From assembly GCA_903835185.1 (NCBI GenBank), contig CAILLX010000059.1:1-59016 (forward strand): 59,016 bases of DNA, in the 5' to 3' direction. Source of the stretch: an uncultured bacterium (GTDB taxonomy: Bacteria > Cyanobacteriota > Vampirovibrionia > Obscuribacterales > Obscuribacteraceae). The position numbers and the translations under genes were made by a program. Under the pieces are notes generated by a model. It searched no databases. It worked only from the letters and a program-made list of their open reading frames with translations, and was not told the origin of the DNA. The first letter of the stretch is position 1, and every line of letters begins with the position of its first letter. Positions 16,882-26,378 of the stretch are shown here, in pieces.

Positions 16882-18213
16882 GTGTCTGCTCCTTCAATGA
16901 ATCGCCGCCGCAGCCCCGCCAGCACAGGCGGAGTACCCGGACTCAAGCCGGCACTTTTAACTGCGGCAGCTTTTCGTCAGACACTGCTCAAACTGAGTCA
17001 GAGGCTGACCAGGCAAGAGCGGGAGTTTGCAGTCATCGCCCTTAATATTCTTGAATATGACACTGTGCGCACCTCATTAGGAGAGGCTGCAGCCGAGCAG
17101 CTCAACAACCTGGGAAGAGATCTCTGCCTTGCCAATATCCGCGGTGCTGATCGGTTGTGCAACCCTCAACCAGGACACTTCTTGATTGTAATGCCTGATT
17201 CATCAGAACAAAGTGCCGCCGCTGCAGTTGATCGTCTCACCAGATTAATAGCTGATGCTAAAACCCACTTTAAACATACTCAATTGCGGGCTAGCTGCTC
17301 TTCTCGTGCTGCCTACTGTCAGCTGTCAGGCTGTGATCCTGAAGCGATGCTGTTAGAAGTTGGCTATCGTTTTGACGAACCGGACAACCTTGAATATATT
17401 CATCAACCTTCTGCAAGCGGTTCGCCAACCGGCTTCAGAGGAGCATTCTCCTCCTGGGTGTCACGATATGACAATCTGCAACCGCAACGAGAGACAGTTA
17501 TCAATGAATATCTTATACAGACACGGCTGACAGCCGCAGATATCTGGAGCGGACAGCCGGTGCAAATTAAGGTCACACGGCTTGCAAGCGGTAGAGAGTT
17601 TGACGAGGCAACCCTTGATCTCATACTCCGACGCACCAGAGTATTGCAAACTGTTGATCACCCCGGGATTGCAGCTACAACAGATTTCCATATCAAGGAT
17701 AAGCAGCAACTGTATCTGGTCGGCAAACTACAAAGTGCTCCCAGTTTGCAAAGCTTTATCGCCTCGCCCAGCCAGGTGACCCAGCCACAACTGCTTGATT
17801 GGGGAACACAGATGTGCAACAGTTTGATTTACTTACAAACTGTGATGCCGCCGGTAATACCACCAGCTCTGAGCCCCAATCTTTTCATAGTGGACAAAGC
17901 AACACGTCTTATCCTGGTCGATTATGAAATTCCTTATCTTTTCCCGCTCTGGCACCATGCCGCTGCAGTCTCAAGCGAAGAGATGCAAGCCGTAGCACAG
18001 GGCAGACCTATTGCTGCATACAACCCGATTATCCGCAGTTTTGCTTCTGTGATGGCGTCTATTGCCAGGGCATCCAGGCAGTGCGACAAGAGGTTGACCG
18101 ACATGCTCAATCGGCTACAGGAAGACGCGCTACCCGCTGAGCTCAATACAATCTACAAAGTTAGATCGGCTCTTAAAGAGTTGAGTGAGCCACCAAAAAT
18201 AGACGAGAGGTAA
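16882..18213 (+). CDS. Fusion of a degenerate GGDEF-like domain and a pseudokinase-like domain
   Basis: A 443-residue protein with two recognisable but degenerate modules. Residues about 30-175 follow the GGDEF fold (EREFAVIALNILEYD, RGADRLCNPQPGHFLIVMP), but the catalytic GGDEF stretch is replaced by PQPGHF, so cyclase activity is unlikely. Residues about 210-440 follow the Ser/Thr kinase pattern: EATLDLILRRTRVLQTVDHPGI resembles the helix C region, and the loop PPVIPPALSPNLFIVDKATR and LILVDYEIP stand where HRDxKPxN and DFG would be. The catalytic Asp and DFG are lost. It begins at GTG 16882 (or ATG 16897) and ends 4 bases before the nurA-like gene, so the two are coupled. Role unknown, perhaps a ligand- or partner-binding scaffold. 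Confidence 0.6.
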   Translation: MSAPSMNRRRSPASTGGVPGLKPALLTAAAFRQTLLKLSQRLTRQEREFAVIALNILEYDTVRTSLGEAAAEQLNNLGRDLCLANIRGADRLCNPQPGHFLIVMPDSSEQSAAAAVDRLTRLIADAKTHFKHTQLRASCSSRAAYCQLSGCDPEAMLLEVGYRFDEPDNLEYIHQPSASGSPTGFRGAFSSWVSRYDNLQPQRETVINEYLIQTRLTAADIWSGQPVQIKVTRLASGREFDEATLDLILRRTRVLQTVDHPGIAATTDFHIKDKQQLYLVGKLQSAPSLQSFIASPSQVTQPQLLDWGTQMCNSLIYLQTVMPPVIPPALSPNLFIVDKATRLILVDYEIPYLFPLWHHAAAVSSEEMQAVAQGRPIAAYNPIIRSFASVMASIARASRQCDKRLTDMLNRLQEDALPAELNTIYKVRSALKELSEPPKIDER

Positions 18214-18217
18214 GCTT

Positions 18218-19408
18218 GTGTTGAACTTTCAGCGATTGATGCCACAAATTGCCGAGGTCGGTCAAAACAGCATCGCTGAACGCCAGCAGCTTGCGGAAAC
18301 CATCAAGCGTGCTATCGAGACTTTTAATGCCTGCGGACTCAAGAGCACAGCCACAGCCGCCAGACTTGACCAGAGCCGCAGCCTGACCAGCTTCCCTGTA
18401 GCTTGCCCAATCGAGCCGTTTGGAGCCCAACTTGCAATTCAAGCAGGCAATAGACCAGCCACAGTAGTGGCAGTCGATGGCTCGCAAGTGATGCCTAGCC
18501 ACCACGAGATTTACAGCTGTTTCTTAATCAATATAGGCACAACAGTTATCTCGTATGGATCACAACATCCGCCGTCTCTGGAGAGCCAGCCAACTCTTTT
18601 TCACAGACAAGCCGACCTGTATCCAAAGGTGGATGGGCAGAGAATCCATGTCGATGAGTTGTATGTCTCACTGGAACGACACATCTTAGAACTCGAGACA
18701 GCTGCTGCACAAGCACTCTTGGCTCTGAAGCGCGACCTACCGTGTCTGGTGCTCCTCGATGGCTCTCTTATTCCCTGGTCTCTCGAAAAGATGCCCGAAA
18801 GTTATTGCCAGGCATTTCTAAACCGTGCTACAGCTGCGCTAGAAGCTTTAAGGCAAGCAGATATTCCGCTTCTAGGCTATATCAGTCACAGCCGCAGTGC
18901 AGATCTCATCAACTGTTTGCGTGTATGCATCTGCCCGTACAAGATAAGTAACTGCAAGCAGTTCTGCCACACCTTAAGTGAAGATGAGTACCCCTGCGCC
19001 CAGGTATGGCCCCTGGCAGACCGGCTACTGCTCGAGGGCATCCTGCCTTACCGGAGCCGCACTGCCTCACTCCTAGCCGACACAAATTCAGTCCGCTGGC
19101 TGCCGGCGCCTCAGCAAACATGCTTTATCTATCTAAACGTCGGCTCCGAAATAGCACGCCTTGAATTTCCGCACTGGCTGGCAGACAATCCGGATCTCCT
19201 TGACTGGGCATGCCAGAGGGTACTTGAGCAGGTCGAGAAGGGTTTTGGCTATCCTGTCTGCCTTACAGAGTCCCACTTGCAGGCGGTAGTCAAAGCTGCC
19301 GACCGCAACAGATTCTTCAATCTGCTTGACGAGCACCTCAATGAAGCAGTGTGTGGAAAGTTCCACATCAGTCCGAAAGAGAGCAGCAAACGCCGCAGTT
19401 TTATTTAA
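18218..19408 (+). CDS. NurA-domain DNA nuclease
   Basis: Predicted DNA end-processing nuclease of the NurA family, which in archaea works with the HerA translocase. Motifs: VVAVDGSQVMPSHH (the metal-binding 'DGS'), LVLLDGSLIPW in the middle, and a C-terminal ESHLQAVVKAADRNRF helix. The 396-residue length suits bacterial NurA-domain proteins. No HerA-like ATPase lies nearby; the only close partner is the GGDEF/pseudokinase gene 4 bases upstream. GAGAGG at 18205-18210 gives good spacing to GTG 18218. Its end overlaps the convergent FHA gene by 4 bases. Confidence 0.75.
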   Translation: MLNFQRLMPQIAEVGQNSIAERQQLAETIKRAIETFNACGLKSTATAARLDQSRSLTSFPVACPIEPFGAQLAIQAGNRPATVVAVDGSQVMPSHHEIYSCFLINIGTTVISYGSQHPPSLESQPTLFHRQADLYPKVDGQRIHVDELYVSLERHILELETAAAQALLALKRDLPCLVLLDGSLIPWSLEKMPESYCQAFLNRATAALEALRQADIPLLGYISHSRSADLINCLRVCICPYKISNCKQFCHTLSEDEYPCAQVWPLADRLLLEGILPYRSRTASLLADTNSVRWLPAPQQTCFIYLNVGSEIARLEFPHWLADNPDLLDWACQRVLEQVEKGFGYPVCLTESHLQAVVKAADRNRFFNLLDEHLNEAVCGKFHISPKESSKRRSFI

Positions 19409-19866
19409 TCCCTGAGTGCTGACCAATTATTCTTTTCAGTGTCATTCTGAACTGGCTTAATCAAAACCAGTTCAACCTTTCCAAGCTTAAAGAGAGCATC
19501 TAAGCTGAGCAGAGCATCATGCACTCGAGATCCAGCCACAAACACTCCATTGGTACTGTTGAGATCTTTTATATAAACATACGATCCATCAACATAAATG
19601 CGGGCGTGAGCGCGCGATACAGATAGATCTGTCACAACTATATCGTTTTCAAATCCGCGCCCAATCTTGTTTTCACCTTCCTTAAGCCACCAGGCACGTC
19701 CTGATGCAGGATGAAAAAGCTGGAAAGAGCTGTGGTTGAACCCCGGTTTACGCTGCCCGGCGCCCAGAGGAGCATTAATCGCCTCCGGCGATATTCCAAA
19801 TCTCTGACCGCTTAATGCTGACATACCACCCAGCCCATTGCCTCCCGTCTCTTGAATTATGCCCAA
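19405..19866 (-). CDS. FHA-domain protein
   Basis: Predicted phosphothreonine-binding adaptor, 153 residues. The FHA core is clear at about 65-135: IGRGFENDIVV, the key SVSRAHARIY (Ser and His of the binding loop), and DLNSTNGVFVAGSRV. The first 60 residues are Gly-rich and probably disordered. It converges on the NurA gene with a 4-base overlap and lies near a kinase-like gene, so it may read phosphorylation in the same pathway, although the neighbouring kinase-like domain lacks catalytic residues. Confidence 0.88.
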   Translation of the reverse strand: MGIIQETGGNGLGGMSALSGQRFGISPEAINAPLGAGQRKPGFNHSSFQLFHPASGRAWWLKEGENKIGRGFENDIVVTDLSVSRAHARIYVDGSYVYIKDLNSTNGVFVAGSRVHDALLSLDALFKLGKVELVLIKPVQNDTEKNNWSALRD

Positions 19867-19981
19867 AGATGTCAGCAGCCATGCATAAGTTTGCTAATAA
19901 TTTTTAATTATCCAACTTGGCTAAGTCTCAGATTTTGCTACCCAAGCCAACACTGCTTTGTAGCGTATGTTAAAATCCCGG

Positions 19982-20004
19982 CCTGACCTGGTAAGACAGT
20001 CAGG
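19982..20004 (+). promoter_or_regulatory. Hairpin just upstream of the mqnE ribosome site
   Basis: CCTGAC and GTCAGG (6-base arms, 11-base loop) end directly before AAGGAG. It could modulate ribosome access to mqnE; no ligand class is recognisable. Confidence 0.3.
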
Positions 20005-20016
20005 AAGGAGTAGTTG

Positions 20017-21156
20017 GTGCCAGCAGTCGCTGAGTCGTTCAAATCAGGTAAGTTGAGTAGAATTGCTGACAAAGTAGCCAGCGGCGCACGCTTGTCGCCC
20101 GGCGATGCTTTAGAGCTTTACGACTGCGCAGATCTGCCACAGATAGGCAGACTTGCCGAGCTAGCCAGGCAACGCCAGGCAGGAGCCGGACAGGAACAGT
20201 TTGTCTATTACATACACAACATGCACATAAACCCCACCAACTATTGTGCTGAAACCTGCCGCTTCTGCTCTTATGCCAACCCGCGCGAGCAATCTAAGGC
20301 TTACCACTGGTCAGTCGATCAGGTCATTGCGGAAGCACACAAAGGGGCACGACTTGGCATAGCTGAAATTCACCTGGTGGGCGGACTGCACCCTGCCTGC
20401 AATCTGGACTATTACTTAGATGTGCTGCGCCGCTTAAAAAAAGAGCTTCCACATATTCATATCAAAGCGCTCACTGCTGTTGAGATTGATTATTTATCCA
20501 GACTATCCGGTTTAAGCAGCAATGAAACTCTGATGGCGCTCAAGGAGGCAGGGCTGGACTCTATGCCAGGCGGTGGTGCTGAAATCTTTGCTCCCGCAGT
20601 GCGAAAAGCCATGCTTGTCAAAAAGACTCCTCCCTCAACCTGGCTTACGATTCACGGTATCGCTCACAGCCTGGGAATAAGATCAAACGCCACAATGCTC
20701 ACAGGCATAGGTGAAACAGCAGCAAATAAAGTTGATCATATGATTATGCTGCGTGAACAGCAGGACAAGTCTGGTGGTTTCATGTGCTTTATTCCGCTTA
20801 AATGTCACTATCAGGGCACAGATCTGCTGCCTGAGGTGACTCCGCCCAGCGAAGCTGACCTGCTCAAAGACATCGCCATCTCAAGAATCTTGCTGGACAA
20901 CTTTGCCCATATTAAAGCTTACTGGATTCAACTCGGTGCACAGCTGGCTCAAAAAGCACTCTCTTTTGGCGCAGACGACATGGACGGCACTATTCAGGAA
21001 GAGAAGGTTACACATGCAGCAGGAGCTACAACCCCTCTGCAACTGGCTGCCCAGCAGATTGAAAGCCTCATTGTCCAGGCTGGTTATGTGCCTGTAGAGC
21101 GCGATACTGTCTACAACATAGTCAGGATTGGCAACAGCTCAACGGCTAAGGCATAA
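20017..21156 (+). CDS. mqnE: Aminodeoxyfutalosine synthase (radical SAM) MqnE
   Basis: Radical SAM enzyme of the futalosine route to menaquinone: joins SAM to 3-[(1-carboxyvinyl)oxy]benzoate to make 6-amino-6-deoxyfutalosine. The 4Fe-4S motif is CAETCRFCSY (C-x3-C-x2-C) near residue 75. Family signatures include IHLVGGLHP, KALTAVEIDYLSRL, DSMPGGGAEIF and the IRSNATMLTGIGE strand. The length of about 379 is normal. AAGGAG (20005-20010) is 6 bases from GTG 20017, which I prefer to TTG 20014. Other mqn genes are not in the window, although the UbiD-family gene at 37658 may participate. Confidence 0.92.
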   Translation: MPAVAESFKSGKLSRIADKVASGARLSPGDALELYDCADLPQIGRLAELARQRQAGAGQEQFVYYIHNMHINPTNYCAETCRFCSYANPREQSKAYHWSVDQVIAEAHKGARLGIAEIHLVGGLHPACNLDYYLDVLRRLKKELPHIHIKALTAVEIDYLSRLSGLSSNETLMALKEAGLDSMPGGGAEIFAPAVRKAMLVKKTPPSTWLTIHGIAHSLGIRSNATMLTGIGETAANKVDHMIMLREQQDKSGGFMCFIPLKCHYQGTDLLPEVTPPSEADLLKDIAISRILLDNFAHIKAYWIQLGAQLAQKALSFGADDMDGTIQEEKVTHAAGATTPLQLAAQQIESLIVQAGYVPVERDTVYNIVRIGNSSTAKA

Positions 21157-21185
21157 GATCAACCACCGGTAATGAGCTGGACAAT

Positions 21186-23675
21186 CTAACCATCTGACCG
21201 CTGCGCAACAAATTTTGCTCTCCAGGCATCACGTTCATCTCTAACACGGGCATAGTGCAACTGCACTTCTTCGTCAGAACCCAAGCCAAGTCGCTCTTTG
21301 GCAGTCAAGCCCACAAATGTTCCATATCGCCATGCCCACCAGCTAGGCAGCCCTGAATGAGTTAACAGGTTCTCGGTTAACGCAGTCACTTCGCGTGCTG
21401 GAGTAAACGGCTCATCCCTTTTCACCTGCTTGCTAATGGCTGTGCCGGCTCTGGTATAGCCTACAGATCTGCCAGGAATGTCAGGAAAGTCTCCCAATGA
21501 ATGCACAATATTGCGATCGTTCCAATCAAGCAGCGCCTTGTATCTCCCTTCACTCTTCAATAATCTTGCATCTACCATCGGATCAATAGTCGGGTCTATG
21601 ACTCCTATACGATCAAGAATCTGTCCTACATATCCTGTATCGATAACAAATGATTTTGGTGGCACCTCATTAAGCCAGAACTGCTCAGTTTGCGCCTCAC
21701 CTATTTGCAGCCTGCTCCAGAGGAAGTAAACAACATCGCGTCCCTCTGACCGTAACAGCGGCACCAGAGGTTTGGTCCCCCTGCCTAGCAGCACAATAGT
21801 TCGCTCTGGCGGAATTTCTTTCAATATTTCAGTTGCAATACGCTTTATATGCCTTTCCGGCAATGTCATACGCGAATCGTCAGGACGATCAATAAGTGAC
21901 TGCACACCAGCAGGTGGCACGCTTTCTGCTCGGCTGCGAGCCTCTTGCGTCAGTCTCTGGACATCTGCATCTGATAAGTTTGTGTTTCTCTGAATATGCT
22001 CACTTACCAGATCAGCGAGATAAGGACCTTCTTTGAGATTGCGCAACTTACCGAGCAGTGACGGAATGCTGGCTCCACCTGCATTTGCTGAATCGATTAA
22101 TCGCGAGGCAACCTCATCAGGAAACAATCTCAGCTTGATATGATTGCTAAGACGTTCTGCCGCGCCTTGCGCATCAGCAATAGTTTCGATTAGTGCCGAA
22201 CGGCTTGCAGGCTGGGCAGCTACAAATGTGGACACGTCAAGAAGATTTACTTTGCTGAGCTTACCGCTTACCAGGCTTTGCATTGCCTTTTGACTTAAGG
22301 CTCCGGACAGAGTGTCCAGGCAATCGAAGCAAAACGGACTCACCTTTTTGGCTGTATATGGATCATCAAGCAAACGCTCCAGAAGAGGCAGCCGTCCTGC
22401 CGGATCAGTCTGCACGAACTGGTTTAAGCGTGACAGGCAGCTGTCATGCAGCTTAAGGTTGACAGCCTTTTGAAATGTTTGCGAGCCTTCTGGGAAATAG
22501 CTCTGCAGCTGCTCCAGCTTTGGCAGGTAAAAGCAATCGAACTGACTTGATGTAGAGTTGCTTGCCAATAGAGAATCAATGAGCGCCACACGACTGGGGG
22601 GACCTGCAGCAACAAAAGCCTCCAGTCGACTCACATCCCAGTCGCGGAAGGCCTTGCCAAGTTTAGCCAGTGTATCAACACTTAGACCTGCTCTGGCAGG
22701 CGTTTGAGTACATGTTCCTTCCTTCTCCGACAGGACCGCTGCGTCAGTGCCCCGCCCTGTAACCAAGCATTTCAGATTGCCATCACCTGTGGTATTGCCA
22801 TTCAGTTGATCAAACGATTGATCAGACACTTTCGGCGCGGACATTTCATTCAATTTGACAGTATTACCATTGTTGGCTAAGTTTGATTTCACTGAAGAAC
22901 AGTTGGTCACCGGATGCTCCCAGAGCTGATGCTTGATACCGAAAGCTGCCCCTACAAGAGATGTGGAGTAGATTGATCTAGCCAACTCAGGTACAGTTGC
23001 TGAGCGTCCATAGTGCATGACAGTTTCATACTCAGCTGAGATAGCACCGGCAGGCATACCAGAAAGCATGCCGCTTGCCACTGAGTTGGACAGAAGACTA
23101 GATAATCCTGATGCTCTGACTGCAGCTGTCTTTGACAGGCAAGCCAGCCCCAGACTGGTTGCAGTCATCGTAGTAAACATGGCGGCACCACCGACTCCAT
23201 TAAGCAAGCGTTGATTCCAGAAGTGGTTGTCACCTCCGTCACAAGGTTTCAAGAGAGAATCAGTTATCAATCCAGTTGCAGCAGACTCCTTGATAGAAAG
23301 TCCTATCGCTGCTCGCTCCGACAAAAGCCCTGCTTTTCCCATGACAGCTGCGGGCATTAGCTTTGACTTGACCAGTCCGCTGACCACAAACAGCGGTACC
23401 AATCCACCGAGTGCCGCACCTAACGTTTGAGCATGCCATGTGGCAATTCCGAAAAGAGATTCGTGCCGGCTCATATACTCTGTCTTTTGAGCCAAATGTG
23501 AGCCCACTGTGTGATCAACAATCTGCGCCACTGCTGAAACCGGTTGCTGAAAAGCTGAATAAGCTGCAGAGTGCAGAAACTCACAAACAAATCCGTTGCC
23601 TTCCGGTGTCTTGGCAGCGGAAGCAGAATCTAAACCTTTGTCTCGTATCTGTCTAACAGCCATTGCAGTCGGCAA
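21186..23675 (-). CDS. Large hypothetical protein with Gly/Ala membrane-like segments
   Basis: An 829-residue protein I do not recognise. Residues about 70-250 contain several Gly/Ala/Met-rich hydrophobic stretches (ALGGLVPLFVVSGLV, GGAAMFTTMTATSLGLA) that could insert in a membrane. The middle 330-600 is helical with repeated Leu-rich units around 'SRxALIDSL'/'GRLPLLERLL'. The C-terminal part (about 600-829) contains TIVLLGRGTKPLVPLL and SFVIDTGYVGQIL, which have the look of a nucleotide- or phosphoribosyl-binding fold, but I will not assign a function. It stands alone, convergent with mqnE. Confidence 0.55.
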   Translation of the reverse strand: MPTAMAVRQIRDKGLDSASAAKTPEGNGFVCEFLHSAAYSAFQQPVSAVAQIVDHTVGSHLAQKTEYMSRHESLFGIATWHAQTLGAALGGLVPLFVVSGLVKSKLMPAAVMGKAGLLSERAAIGLSIKESAATGLITDSLLKPCDGGDNHFWNQRLLNGVGGAAMFTTMTATSLGLACLSKTAAVRASGLSSLLSNSVASGMLSGMPAGAISAEYETVMHYGRSATVPELARSIYSTSLVGAAFGIKHQLWEHPVTNCSSVKSNLANNGNTVKLNEMSAPKVSDQSFDQLNGNTTGDGNLKCLVTGRGTDAAVLSEKEGTCTQTPARAGLSVDTLAKLGKAFRDWDVSRLEAFVAAGPPSRVALIDSLLASNSTSSQFDCFYLPKLEQLQSYFPEGSQTFQKAVNLKLHDSCLSRLNQFVQTDPAGRLPLLERLLDDPYTAKKVSPFCFDCLDTLSGALSQKAMQSLVSGKLSKVNLLDVSTFVAAQPASRSALIETIADAQGAAERLSNHIKLRLFPDEVASRLIDSANAGGASIPSLLGKLRNLKEGPYLADLVSEHIQRNTNLSDADVQRLTQEARSRAESVPPAGVQSLIDRPDDSRMTLPERHIKRIATEILKEIPPERTIVLLGRGTKPLVPLLRSEGRDVVYFLWSRLQIGEAQTEQFWLNEVPPKSFVIDTGYVGQILDRIGVIDPTIDPMVDARLLKSEGRYKALLDWNDRNIVHSLGDFPDIPGRSVGYTRAGTAISKQVKRDEPFTPAREVTALTENLLTHSGLPSWWAWRYGTFVGLTAKERLGLGSDEEVQLHYARVRDERDAWRAKFVAQRSDG

Positions 23676-23858
23676 ACCGTGAAAGTTACCACCTGGTAAT
23701 TTAAGCTTATGTATATATGAATTACATTGGGGAATCTACGCATCAGTGGGAGGAACCGCGCTAAAGCACAGTCTTTCCAATTAGACCCGGGAAGCTGCCT
23801 GCTAGCAGCGCCATTTACAAAGGCAGCTTGTATTTAAGCGCAGCCTTCTTGCCATCTG

Positions 23859-25424
23859 TTATAAATTGACCTGCGCCCAGTTCTTGGCGCGTTGAACGAC
23901 AAGCTTCACTTGCTGCCCTGGCGCTTTGTGTGCCAGAGCTGCGTTCAAATCGCTTGTGTTTTTAATAGCTGTTCCATCCACAGCCCGAATGATATCACCA
24001 CGCTGCAGACCGGCTCGTAACGCTTTACTGGCCAGACCAATTGTAGTAATCATGACACCACCGGTAGTTGTTTTCCCAAGAATGCCAAAGCTGGCCATAG
24101 CAGCTCCGTTGCCTGGTGGGCAAGCCGGTGTCAAGGCGTTGAAGTTAGCAGCTAAGTTAGCCTGCTCGCTCGACTGACTGCTAGCTGTCTGGTTTGCCTG
24201 TGCACTTGCCGCCCGGGAAGCTTGCTGCGGCGTTGCTACTGAGGCACCGGGCTGGGACAGCGACTCATCGGCTTGCAGCTTTTGATAAGCCTGCTGATAG
24301 CGTGGATCGCCTGGCTTAATCTGGCATGCCTCCTGGTAATAAGCAAGTGCACGCTGCGGCTGCTTCAACACAAGAAAGATTGTCCCCAGGTTGTACTTAA
24401 CCAGAGCCTGGTGTGGTGCTTTTTTGTCTAAGAGCTTGTACATATCAAGCGCTGCTAGATACTCTCCTCTCTTGAAAGAAGCATTAGCATTTTCTGCCAG
24501 CCGGCTAAGCTCGGCGCGCTGAGCCATAGCAGCCTGCTTGCTGTTTGCTTTACTATCAGCAGCAACAAAGGCCTCTTTATACTCTTTATTGTTTGGGCAA
24601 GCTCGCAAAGCTTTCTGGTAGCTTGCAGCAGCTTCAAAATAGCTACCTTGAGACTCTTCTATCACTCCCAGGCTAAAGTGTGCCTGAGCGTTAGAAGCGT
24701 CAAGGCGAATGACCTGCTCAAACTTATCGGAAGCCTCTTGAGCTCGTCCGGCACGCCACAGTTCAACACCAGAGGCAAGTAGACTTGTAATCTCTTGATC
24801 CTTAACCGCCCTGACAGCTACTCTAGCTCGATTAATTGCACAGTCCTGCTCGTCAGGTTCTCCTGCCTCTGAGTCTTTCCGAACAGATGCTTCCTTCTTG
24901 CTCGGCGACGGCACCGCCTGATCAGCTGTCACCGCTGAATCTGACTCATTTGTAGCTTGAGCAAAAGGATTAAGCGGAGCATTTTGGCTCTCAAGAAGAC
25001 GTTTAATTCGCTCTGCTTCGCTACCTGCAAAAATATCGCCGAAGACCCGTTTTTCAAGACGACTAAGCCTGGAAGCGACCTGCTCCTGGCTATAAGTTTT
25101 AAAAAACAAGCGCTCTTCCAGTTTGGACAAAGCTGCCGTATTGCTGGGTGCTGCCACACAGATTGCAGAGGCAGCAAAGAGCCAACAGACCAGGGTAAGA
25201 GCAGCAATTATTGCTATGTTCCTTTTAAGCCGGCAAGATTCTGTCCACCCGGCAGTCTGGAAGATATTTCGCCATTGCCAAACCGCCTGACAGATCATAG
25301 TGTACGCAACGGACAACAACTGTTTCAGTCCAGCATCTTGACAGCTCAACTGCCAGCAAACAGTTGGTCTGGTAGTTTTCTTATGCTGCCACGGCAGGCA
25401 GCTTAGCGACTGTTGCTGACCCAT
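23859..25424 (-). CDS. Membrane-anchored TPR and PDZ domain protein
   Basis: A 521-residue protein. A hydrophobic anchor or signal lies at about 68-90 (NIAIIAALTLVCWLFAASAI). It is followed by a charged helical segment with KLEERLFFKTYSQEQV and RLSRLEKRVFG, a disordered acidic region, TPR repeats (AHFSLGVIEESQGSYFEAA, YNLGTIFLVLKQPQRALAY), a Gln/Ser/Ala-rich linker, and a C-terminal PDZ domain (GVMITTIGLASKALRAGL, GDIIRAVDGTAI). No protease domain is present, so it is likely a periplasmic scaffold. The long N-terminus before the anchor is unusual; ATG 25301 would be a better start. It overlaps the TonB-C gene upstream by 22 bases. Confidence 0.7.
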   Translation of the reverse strand: MGQQQSLSCLPWQHKKTTRPTVCWQLSCQDAGLKQLLSVAYTMICQAVWQWRNIFQTAGWTESCRLKRNIAIIAALTLVCWLFAASAICVAAPSNTAALSKLEERLFFKTYSQEQVASRLSRLEKRVFGDIFAGSEAERIKRLLESQNAPLNPFAQATNESDSAVTADQAVPSPSKKEASVRKDSEAGEPDEQDCAINRARVAVRAVKDQEITSLLASGVELWRAGRAQEASDKFEQVIRLDASNAQAHFSLGVIEESQGSYFEAAASYQKALRACPNNKEYKEAFVAADSKANSKQAAMAQRAELSRLAENANASFKRGEYLAALDMYKLLDKKAPHQALVKYNLGTIFLVLKQPQRALAYYQEACQIKPGDPRYQQAYQKLQADESLSQPGASVATPQQASRAASAQANQTASSQSSEQANLAANFNALTPACPPGNGAAMASFGILGKTTTGGVMITTIGLASKALRAGLQRGDIIRAVDGTAIKNTSDLNAALAHKAPGQQVKLVVQRAKNWAQVNL

Positions 25425-26134
25425 TTTTTCACGATCTCCATCGGGAATCCTTGCCCAAAGCTACCTGGTTGAAAGTCTTGCTCCCCACGCTGGCGCGGAT
25501 GAGACTGCCAACCTTGCACTAGAGTCAAACTAATACGCCGAGTCCCAGCAGGGAAAGGAGCAATCGGCTGGCAGAGAAGTAGCGCCTGGGCCTGCAGCCG
25601 GTCATAAATGGCAGCGCCTGAACTTTGTTTGAGAGTGACGTCAGTGATAGCACCGTTAGGATAGCAAGTAAACTGAAGCAAACAAGATCTACTTGTATTG
25701 AATTGAAGTCCAGCTGTCTCTTCCATTGTCTTCAGGTTATAGAACCAGTGATCAGCAAGCTGGCTTATCCAGCGCGACCAGTCAACCCCGTACTCTGCAA
25801 TTGAAGCGGACGGTTGCTCCTGAGATGCCTGACCTGACAGCTTTGCTTGCACTGGCATTGCAGCCTGTCCAGCTTCTAGACTAAAACGACCAGGATTAGG
25901 TGTTATTGCAGCAGGAACAGCAGCCAGATCGCTGCGCGACAGCTGCATACGCCCGGCTGTACTGGACTGTGGTAATTCATCATCCTTGACTGCTTTCAAT
26001 GAAAACTGCTTGCTCAAACCCGCAAAACGCTCATCGGCAGCAAACACGCTTAAGGTACCTGAAACAAGTAGCAGAGCTGCCAGTAACAGGCAGCTTGTTG
26101 GTGAAGACACAATGGCAGACCTGAAGAGATTCAT
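25403..26134 (-). CDS. Secreted protein with TonB C-terminal-like domain
   Basis: A 243-residue protein with a signal peptide (SCLLLAALLLVSGTLSVFAA) and a C-terminal domain of TonB type at about 130-230: WSRWISQLADHWFYNL, then LLQFTCYPNGAITDVTLKQSSG and a final strand. It lacks the Pro-rich linker and uncleaved N-terminal anchor of true TonB, and no ExbB/ExbD gene is near, so energy transduction is unlikely. A related protein lies at 31411. It overlaps and probably is co-transcribed with the TPR-PDZ gene. Confidence 0.65.
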   Translation of the reverse strand: MNLFRSAIVSSPTSCLLLAALLLVSGTLSVFAADERFAGLSKQFSLKAVKDDELPQSSTAGRMQLSRSDLAAVPAAITPNPGRFSLEAGQAAMPVQAKLSGQASQEQPSASIAEYGVDWSRWISQLADHWFYNLKTMEETAGLQFNTSRSCLLQFTCYPNGAITDVTLKQSSGAAIYDRLQAQALLLCQPIAPFPAGTRRISLTLVQGWQSHPRQRGEQDFQPGSFGQGFPMEIVKKWVSNSR

Positions 26135-26378
26135 CTATTTCACTGGGTGTAAGAGTGGGGGCGATGCTGCAAAGTCCGGCTAGCAACTCAATATAGGAAA
26201 TTTTGCCTGCCGTGTAACTGGTGAAAGTACGTAGGCGGCTGGCACAAACACGCACCCTTGTCAGTACACATGCTTTAATCGCCTGGCTGGACACTACAAA
26301 TGAACTTCTGCCAGGTACAGTACGTATACTTTATGAGCAGGCAGACACTGATAGACTGAACTAAGCAACTATAAGAAG

